Assembly (NCBI GenBank): GCA_902373525.1
Contig: CABKMN010000077.1
Coordinates: forward strand, 1 to 10,527
Length of the DNA stretch: 10,527 nucleotides
Origin: an uncultured Bilophila sp.
GTDB lineage: Bacteria > Desulfobacterota > Desulfovibrionia > Desulfovibrionales > Desulfovibrionaceae
Reading direction: 5' to 3'
Under the pieces are notes generated by a model. The model made no database searches, was not told the origin of the DNA, and saw only the letters and a list, made by a program, of their open reading frames with translations. The position numbers and the translations under genes are program-made. How positions within the stretch are numbered: position 1 is the first letter of the stretch; every line of letters begins with the position of its first letter. Below are positions 6,290 to 10,527 of the stretch, one piece after another.

Positions 6290-7594
6290 TTACTTGATTT
6301 TTCCCGTATAGACCAGAATGCCGTCGGCGATGCCGCGCGCGACGGAGAGGCGGTATTCCTTGAGGGCGAGCCGTTCGGCTTCCGACTTGTTGGTGCAGTA
6401 GCCCACCTCGATGAGCACGCCGGGAACGCCGGAACGCCGCAGGACGTGGAACGGCGCGGTTTTGATGCCGCCGTCATGGGTCCGGTAGTTTTTTTTCCTG
6501 AGGAACTTGAGCGTCGTCTCGTGGATGTTCCGGGCGAGGCGGCGGGATTCCTGCTTCTGAATGTTGAACAGCCGCTGCGGGGGCATTTTTTCCCTGACCT
6601 TCGCGCTGCGGTCGCGGAGGGCGTTCTCCACGGCGGCAAGGCGCGTCGCCGCCGAGGTGCGGGATACGTCGAGGTAGTAGGTTTCAAACCCCTGCACCGT
6701 TTCCCGGGGATTGGCGTTCACATGGATGGAGACGAACAGATCGGCCTTGTTGGTGCGGACTTTCCCGGCGCGCTGCTCCAGCGTGATCCATGTGTCGGAC
6801 GTGCGGGTGTACCGGACCTTGAGGCCCCGCGCGGAAAGGAGCGCCCCCACGCGCTTGGCGATGTCCAGCGTGAGCGTTTTTTCCTTGATGCCGTTGTGGT
6901 GGGTGCCGGGGTCCTTGCCGCCGTGTCCGGGATCGATGAGCACGGTCCGGACGCCGAGCCGGTAGGGCTTGCCCTTGTATTTGACCTGTCCGGCGGGGGG
7001 CGTCTTGTTCTTCCGGGCGGTTGGGGCCGCGGCCTTTTTCGTGTCGGGGGCGAGGGTCGCCAGATACGTTGAGGCGTCCCTGGTGGAGCGCGCCGAGGGG
7101 TACGCCTTGATCTGGCGTTTGAGCAGGGCCCGCGCTCCGGCCTTGTCGCGGATGACGTCGCCTTTGAGCCGCGCCGCCCGGTACAGGGAGTCGTCCGCCA
7201 GCGAACTGCGGGGATGCTGCCGCACCAACTGGAGATAGCGGTCCACGGCGCGCCGGGCGTCCTTCTTGTTGGAGGCGCAGCGGGCGAGGCGGTCCAGCGC
7301 GAGCGCGGAGCGGTACAGCGCGGACGGGCGGTTTTTCCATTTTTTTTCGGATTGGTAGACGGAGAGGAACGCGGCGGACAGTTTTTCCCACGGCTCGCGC
7401 TGGAGGCGTTTTTTCGATTTTTCAAGCCGGGCCATGTCCTGAACGGCTTTTTCGTAGCGCGGGGGATCGGCCGCTTCGGCGGGCGGCCCGCACAAAAAAA
7501 CGACGCAGAGGGCCAGCAGCACGCACCAGAGGGGGAACAGGCCGTATGAAGGAGGGGGGCTCTCGGGGATGCCGGGTCGGTGTGTCGTATCCAT
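6290..7594 (-). CDS. Secreted N-acetylmuramoyl-L-alanine amidase (Amidase_3) with TPR-like N-terminus
   Basis: This is a 434-residue zinc amidase that would cleave the bond between N-acetylmuramic acid and L-alanine in peptidoglycan, typically during cell separation or wall turnover. Residues 1-41 form a signal peptide: a long polar start, hydrophobic core 19-35 and AEA cleavage motif at 39-41. Residues about 45-185 are charged and helical with TPR-like repeats (for example AVDRYLQLVRQHPRSSLADDSLYRAA). The Amidase_3 domain covers about 214-432, with zinc ligands H224 (DPGHGG), E238 (IKEKT) and H291 (SIHVNAN) and the catalytic glutamate E396 (LIEVGYCTN). All key residues are intact. ATG 7594 is preferred although no Shine-Dalgarno site is visible; the frame extends to a TTG at 7645, but that overlaps a possible promoter and lacks a ribosome site too. 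Periplasmic. The arsR gene begins 69 bases downstream, and no functional link is evident. Confidence 0.9.
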   Translation of the reverse strand: MDTTHRPGIPESPPPSYGLFPLWCVLLALCVVFLCGPPAEAADPPRYEKAVQDMARLEKSKKRLQREPWEKLSAAFLSVYQSEKKWKNRPSALYRSALALDRLARCASNKKDARRAVDRYLQLVRQHPRSSLADDSLYRAARLKGDVIRDKAGARALLKRQIKAYPSARSTRDASTYLATLAPDTKKAAAPTARKNKTPPAGQVKYKGKPYRLGVRTVLIDPGHGGKDPGTHHNGIKEKTLTLDIAKRVGALLSARGLKVRYTRTSDTWITLEQRAGKVRTNKADLFVSIHVNANPRETVQGFETYYLDVSRTSAATRLAAVENALRDRSAKVREKMPPQRLFNIQKQESRRLARNIHETTLKFLRKKNYRTHDGGIKTAPFHVLRRSGVPGVLIEVGYCTNKSEAERLALKEYRLSVARGIADGILVYTGKIK

Positions 7595-7635
7595 GCTCGG
7601 GGGGAAAAAGGTTGCCGGAACGGTAAGCCGTCCCG

Positions 7636-7664
7636 AGAGTAGCAATCGGACACGGAAAAAACAA
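7636..7664 (-). promoter_or_regulatory. Candidate amidase promoter
   Basis: On the minus strand TTGTTT (7664-7659) is 17 bases from TACTCT (7641-7636), with an extended TGC just before the -10. The match is moderate. If used, the TTG at 7645 would not be in the message, which supports ATG 7594. Confidence 0.3.
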
Positions 7665-7746
7665 GGAAGCCCTCATGAGCCTGTATGAGAAAAGTGGTAT
7701 TGGACATTTCCCGGAACCGGGGGCAGGGTAGGCGGGACTTTTTTCG

Positions 7747-7775
7747 TTGCATGTCGACGAGGCGCGGTATATAGG
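7747..7775 (+). promoter_or_regulatory. Candidate promoter of the AEC-MATE operon
   Basis: TTGCAT (7747-7752) is 17 bases from TATAGG (7770-7775), within a locally AT-rich stretch GGTATATAGG. Downstream, at 7789-7800, lies a small inverted repeat TTGAT-TG-ATCAA that could be an operator. Both are judged by eye only. Confidence 0.35.
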
Positions 7776-7823
7776 TGGCAACTTCTGGTTGATTGATCAA
7801 ACAATTTTCTCCGAGGCTCTCCC

Positions 7824-8786
7824 ATGCTGTCCATCCTTTCCACGCTGGTTCCCGTCTTCGGCATCATCCTGTTCGGCATCGTGGTCGAACGGATGGGCTT
7901 TTTGCCTGTTGAAACTTCGGTTTGCCTGAACCAGTTCGTCTACTGGATCGGCCTGCCCACGATGCTGTTCCACCAGCTCGCCCGCATGGAGTCGGGGCAG
8001 GTATCCGGGGCGCTGGTGTGGGGCATGCTGCTCAGCTTCGGGGTCGCCTATGCGTTCGCGCACGGCGTTTTTTCCGGAGGGTTCCGCAGGCACCGTCAGG
8101 AAAGCACGGTATTCGCCCTGCTGTCGAGCTTCCCGAACTCGGCCTTCATGGGGCTGCCCATCGTCGTGCTGCTGCTGCCGGACAACGCCGAAGCCGCCAT
8201 CGTCGCCAGCCTCGGGGCCGTGCTGACCTCCGCGAACATGCTGTTCGCGGACGGCAAGCTGGAACTCGGCAGGCACAAGGGCGAGGGCCGGAAACAGGCC
8301 GTCCTGTCCCTCTTCCGCGCGTTGTACCGTAATCCCCTGCTCATTTATTCGGCGCTCGGCGCGGCGGTGAGCCTCTTCGGCATCCCGATGCCCAAGTCCA
8401 TCCTCGCCATGACCGGCATGCTCGGCTCCACCTCGGCGCCCTGCGCGCTGTTCTGCATGGGGATGATCCTGTCCCGGCAGATGACTTCCTCGCGCGGCTT
8501 CGTGAAGGGCTGGGCCCGGAACCAGTTCCCGCTGCACCTGATCAAGCTGTTCGTGGAACCGGCCTTTACCTTCGGCATCCTGTATCTGCTCGGCGTTCGC
8601 GGCATTTCGCTGGCCGTGGCCACCATCATCGCGGCCATGCCGACGGCGGTGGCGGCCTACATCATCGCGGAAAAGTATCAGGTGGCGGCCGAGGATTCCT
8701 CGCTCGGCATCGTGGTGGATACGGCCCTGTCGGCGGTGACCATTCCGGTGCTGATCGTGCTTCTCCAGTCTTACGGCCTCCTGTAG
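7824..8786 (+). CDS. AEC-family (auxin efflux carrier fold) transporter
   Basis: This 320-residue inner-membrane carrier has the usual AEC length and two bundles of about five helices, split by a hydrophilic loop near 142-168. Family features visible are NQFVYWIGLPTMLFHQLA (36-53), the SSFPNSAFMGLPI block (101-113) in the first half, and the AMPTAVAAYIIAEKY block (271-285) near the end. Bacterial AEC members move organic anions such as malate or malonate, and many have no known substrate; nothing here settles the substrate. GAGG lies 7 bases before ATG 7824. The gene is first of two in a probable operon with the MATE gene, whose start is only 15 bases past this stop. No truncation or unusual composition seen. 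Confidence 0.9.
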   Translation: MLSILSTLVPVFGIILFGIVVERMGFLPVETSVCLNQFVYWIGLPTMLFHQLARMESGQVSGALVWGMLLSFGVAYAFAHGVFSGGFRRHRQESTVFALLSSFPNSAFMGLPIVVLLLPDNAEAAIVASLGAVLTSANMLFADGKLELGRHKGEGRKQAVLSLFRALYRNPLLIYSALGAAVSLFGIPMPKSILAMTGMLGSTSAPCALFCMGMILSRQMTSSRGFVKGWARNQFPLHLIKLFVEPAFTFGILYLLGVRGISLAVATIIAAMPTAVAAYIIAEKYQVAAEDSSLGIVVDTALSAVTIPVLIVLLQSYGLL

Positions 8787-8801
8787 GCCGCCGGAAAAAC
8801 C

Positions 8802-10154
8802 ATGCCGCAGCAACAAAGGGAACAACGGAACATCCGCCGCTGGCTGGTCCGGCTCACCGGCCCCATCTTCATCGAGATGGTGCTGATCATCCTTCTCGGC
8901 ACCGTGGATACGGTGATGCTCAGCCAGTGTTCGGACAACACCGTCGCGGCGGTGGGCGTGGTCGTGCAGCTCCTCAACATGGTTTTCCTCGCCTTCGAGG
9001 CCACCACCGCCGGGACTTCGGTGCTCTGTTCCCAGTATCTCGGGGCGCGGCAGACGGACAACGTGTCGCGCACCATCGGGGTTTCGCTGCTTTTCAACGC
9101 CATGATGGGCGTCGTCGTGAGCTCCGGCCTGTTTTTCGGCGCGGAACGCATCCTGCGGCTCATGGACCTGCGGCCCGAGCTCATGGCGGACGGCGTGATC
9201 TACATGCGTATCGTGGGCGGATTCGCCTTTTTTCAGGCGATCTCCCTGACGCTTTCCGCGATCCTGCGGAGCGCGGGCATGGCCTATTACCCCATGCAGG
9301 TGACGTTCCTGATCAACATTCTGAACATCGCCGGAAACTATGCGCTCATTTTCGGGCACTTCGGCTTTCCGGCCCTCGGCGTGGAGGGGGCGGCGATTTC
9401 GACCTCGTTCAGCCGGGGCGTCGCCATGTGCCTGCTCATTTTCATCCTTTTCCGCAAGAAGCTGACGTTTCCTCCGTCCTTTCTGTGGCCTTTCCCCTTC
9501 CGGGTGCTCGGCAAGATGCTGTCCGTCGGCCTGCCGTCGGGCGGGGAGCAGCTTTCGTACAGCCTGTCGCAGGTGGTGATCACCTATTTCGTCAACATGC
9601 TCGGCAACGAGGCGCTGGCGGCCCGCACCTACGCCATGAACATCGTGACGTTTTCCTACGTGTTCGCGATGTCCGTTGGGCAGGGCGGGGGCATCTGCAT
9701 CGGGCATCTCATCGGCAAGGGGCACAAGAACGCCGCGCTGCTGCTCGGGCGGTACTGCATCCGCATCACCCTGATGATTTCCCTGACCGTGTCCCTGTTC
9801 GCGGCCCTGCTCGGGCACACGGTGATGGGGCTGCTCAGCGACAACGCCGCCGTGATCGGGCTTACGGCCCTGATCCTCTGGATCGACGTGCCGCTTGAGC
9901 TCGGGCGTGCGGTGAACATCCTTTGCGTGAACTTCCTCCGTTCCACCGGCGACGCGATGTACCCCTTCATCATCGGCCTGATTTTCATGTGGGGCGTGGC
10001 GACCGTCGGCGGCTACGCGCTCGGGATTCTGTTCGGGTTCGGGCTTGCGGGCATGTGGGTGGCGTTCACCTGCGACGAAGGCATCCGCGCCGTCTGCTTC
10101 TGGTTCCGCTGGCAGAGCCGCAAGTGGATGGGCAAGAGCATCGTGGTCAGGTAA
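8802..10154 (+). CDS. MATE-family multidrug/metabolite efflux transporter
   Basis: This 450-residue membrane protein with about twelve helices has the normal MATE length and the two-lobe repeat. The first lobe has GPIFIEMVLIILLGTVDTVMLS (20-41), with P21 and D36 in helix 1, and AFEATTAGTSVLCSQYLGA (64-82). The second lobe has the matching GLPSGGEQLSYSLSQVVITYF (243-263), SVGQGGGICIGHLIGKG (291-307) and LRSTGDAMYPF (379-389). MATE proteins export cationic drugs or metabolites in exchange for Na+ or H+; the coupling ion and substrate cannot be told from these motifs. A GGAAAAA stretch 2 bases before ATG is only a weak ribosome site, which fits translational coupling to the AEC gene 15 bases upstream. 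The gene is complete. Confidence 0.92.
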   Translation: MPQQQREQRNIRRWLVRLTGPIFIEMVLIILLGTVDTVMLSQCSDNTVAAVGVVVQLLNMVFLAFEATTAGTSVLCSQYLGARQTDNVSRTIGVSLLFNAMMGVVVSSGLFFGAERILRLMDLRPELMADGVIYMRIVGGFAFFQAISLTLSAILRSAGMAYYPMQVTFLINILNIAGNYALIFGHFGFPALGVEGAAISTSFSRGVAMCLLIFILFRKKLTFPPSFLWPFPFRVLGKMLSVGLPSGGEQLSYSLSQVVITYFVNMLGNEALAARTYAMNIVTFSYVFAMSVGQGGGICIGHLIGKGHKNAALLLGRYCIRITLMISLTVSLFAALLGHTVMGLLSDNAAVIGLTALILWIDVPLELGRAVNILCVNFLRSTGDAMYPFIIGLIFMWGVATVGGYALGILFGFGLAGMWVAFTCDEGIRAVCFWFRWQSRKWMGKSIVVR

Positions 10155-10159
10155 GGACC

Positions 10160-10212
10160 GCCTCCGGCGGGCAAGGCTCCGCCCTGCACTCGTAAAGGCA
10201 TGCCTCCGGCGG
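10160..10212. repeat. Short GC-rich intergenic repeat units after the MATE gene
   Basis: The 11-mer GCCTCCGGCGG occurs at 10160-10170 and again at 10202-10212. The first copy is part of a small hairpin CCGCC-TCC-GGCGG, followed by GGGC (10169-10172)/GCCC (10181-10184). This looks like repeated intergenic filler near a 3' end rather than coding sequence. Confidence 0.5.
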
Positions 10213-10235
10213 CTGGGGGGCATGATGCCCCCCAG
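10213..10235. terminator. Perfect 9-bp hairpin, possible MATE-operon terminator
   Basis: CTGGGGGGC and GCCCCCCAG flank a 5-base loop ATGAT. The stem is very stable and begins 59 bases after the MATE stop codon. No U-tract follows (the next bases are ACCCCC), so it is not a textbook intrinsic terminator. Confidence 0.5.
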
Positions 10236-10247
10236 ACCCCCTCGAAA

Positions 10248-10303
10248 CGACAAGAAGGGGTTCCGCATCCGGCTGTCGCCGGACACGGAACCGTTTCTTG
10301 TCG
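10248..10303. repeat. Large imperfect palindrome downstream of the MATE gene
   Basis: Two 25-base arms match at 21 positions around a 6-base centre CTGTCG. They start with CGACAAGAA and end with TTCTTGTCG. The four mismatches fall in two adjacent pairs, leaving three uninterrupted helical blocks of 9, 7 and 5 bp. It may be a bidirectional terminator or an intergenic repeat element. No T-run follows on either strand. Confidence 0.6.
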
Positions 10304-10497
10304 CCCCGAGGCCCTCAGGCGTACCCGTTTTCAGGTTTGCGGGTCGTCGTGAGCCTTGTGGGGGGAAGGCCGTCGGGCCTCCGAAAGGCGTCACCGGGGA
10401 ACGTCCACCGCGGTTCGGGCCGCCGCGCCTCCGCTGCCGTCAGCCGCCCCGTTTATGAACGTCTTTGAAGAGGAAGGGGGGAGGTTTGGAGGGGGGA
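10304..10497. other. Non-coding stretch, nothing convincing
   Basis: I see no credible gene here. It contains one small hairpin AGGCC-GTCG-GGCCT (10367-10380) and a G-rich purine tract from 10472 to 10500 that leads into the edge palindrome. The open frames crossing it have no family features. Confidence 0.4.
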
Positions 10498-10527
10498 GGG
10501 AGAAACTTTCTCCAGAAAGTTTCTCCC
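10498..10527. repeat. Palindrome at the window edge sharing its core with the one at 9-62
   Basis: Fourteen-base perfect arms around a central CC run to the last base of the window, so the structure is probably cut. The 14-base core CTTTCTCCAGAAAG is identical to the core of the palindrome at 9-62. Likely a terminator for a convergent or downstream gene outside the window. Confidence 0.6.

Noticed and set aside
7595..7645. TTG start for the amidase at 7645
   Set aside because: No ribosome site, it lies inside a candidate promoter, and the extra 17 residues would lengthen an already long signal-peptide start.
7673..7690. Inverted repeat CTCAT-N8-ATGAG between the divergent promoters
   Set aside because: The arms are only 5 bases and no regulator with a matching site is in view, so chance is likely.
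7797..10394. 865-codon open frame on the minus strand opposite the AEC and MATE genes
   Set aside because: It spans two recognisable transporter genes in antisense. The product is charged, His/Gln/Arg-rich low-complexity sequence without domains.
1..10527. CRISPR array, tRNA, transposon or phage elements
   Set aside because: No regularly spaced repeats, cloverleaf-like sequence, transposase or integrase motif was found on either strand by reading.

Overview
The window is GC-rich DNA with long antisense open frames and large palindromes between genes. It reads as an anaerobic proteobacterium, most likely a Desulfovibrio-type sulfate reducer. That guess rests on the giant BadF/HgdC-type activase protein and the style of the intergenic palindromes, not on any phylogenetic marker. 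I see no rRNA, tRNA, CRISPR array, insertion sequence or phage gene.

Layout. From 67 to 7594 all four genes are on the minus strand; from 7824 to 10154 two genes are on the plus strand. Read in the direction of transcription on the minus strand, they are: a secreted N-acetylmuramoyl-L-alanine amidase (6290-7594); an ArsR-family repressor (5867-6220); a DUF318/ArsP-like membrane permease with a TPFCSCS motif (4707-5774); and a 1461-residue protein of the BcrA/BadF/HgdC activase family (67-4452). On the plus strand, an AEC-family carrier (7824-8786) and a MATE efflux protein (8802-10154) are 15 bases apart and probably form one operon. The 7595-7823 gap is a divergent promoter region.

How the parts work together. 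The ArsR/permease pair looks like a small metalloid or metal resistance module. Near-identical 22-bp imperfect dyads (20 of 22 positions match) lie just upstream of both genes, in opposite orientation, and overlap candidate promoters. An intrinsic terminator separates the two genes, so the repressor probably controls two adjacent transcription units through two copies of one operator. The giant activase stands alone, with no separate dehydratase gene in the window. Its own sequence holds two HgdC-like ATPase modules followed by two similar cysteine-rich dehydratase-like modules, so it may carry activator and acceptor on one chain.

Both window edges carry a long palindrome with the same core (TTTCTCCAGAAA). 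The 373 bases after the MATE gene contain several further palindromes and no convincing gene. The strongest leads are the duplicated architecture of the activase and the paired operators. I found no clear evidence of a wholly new system.
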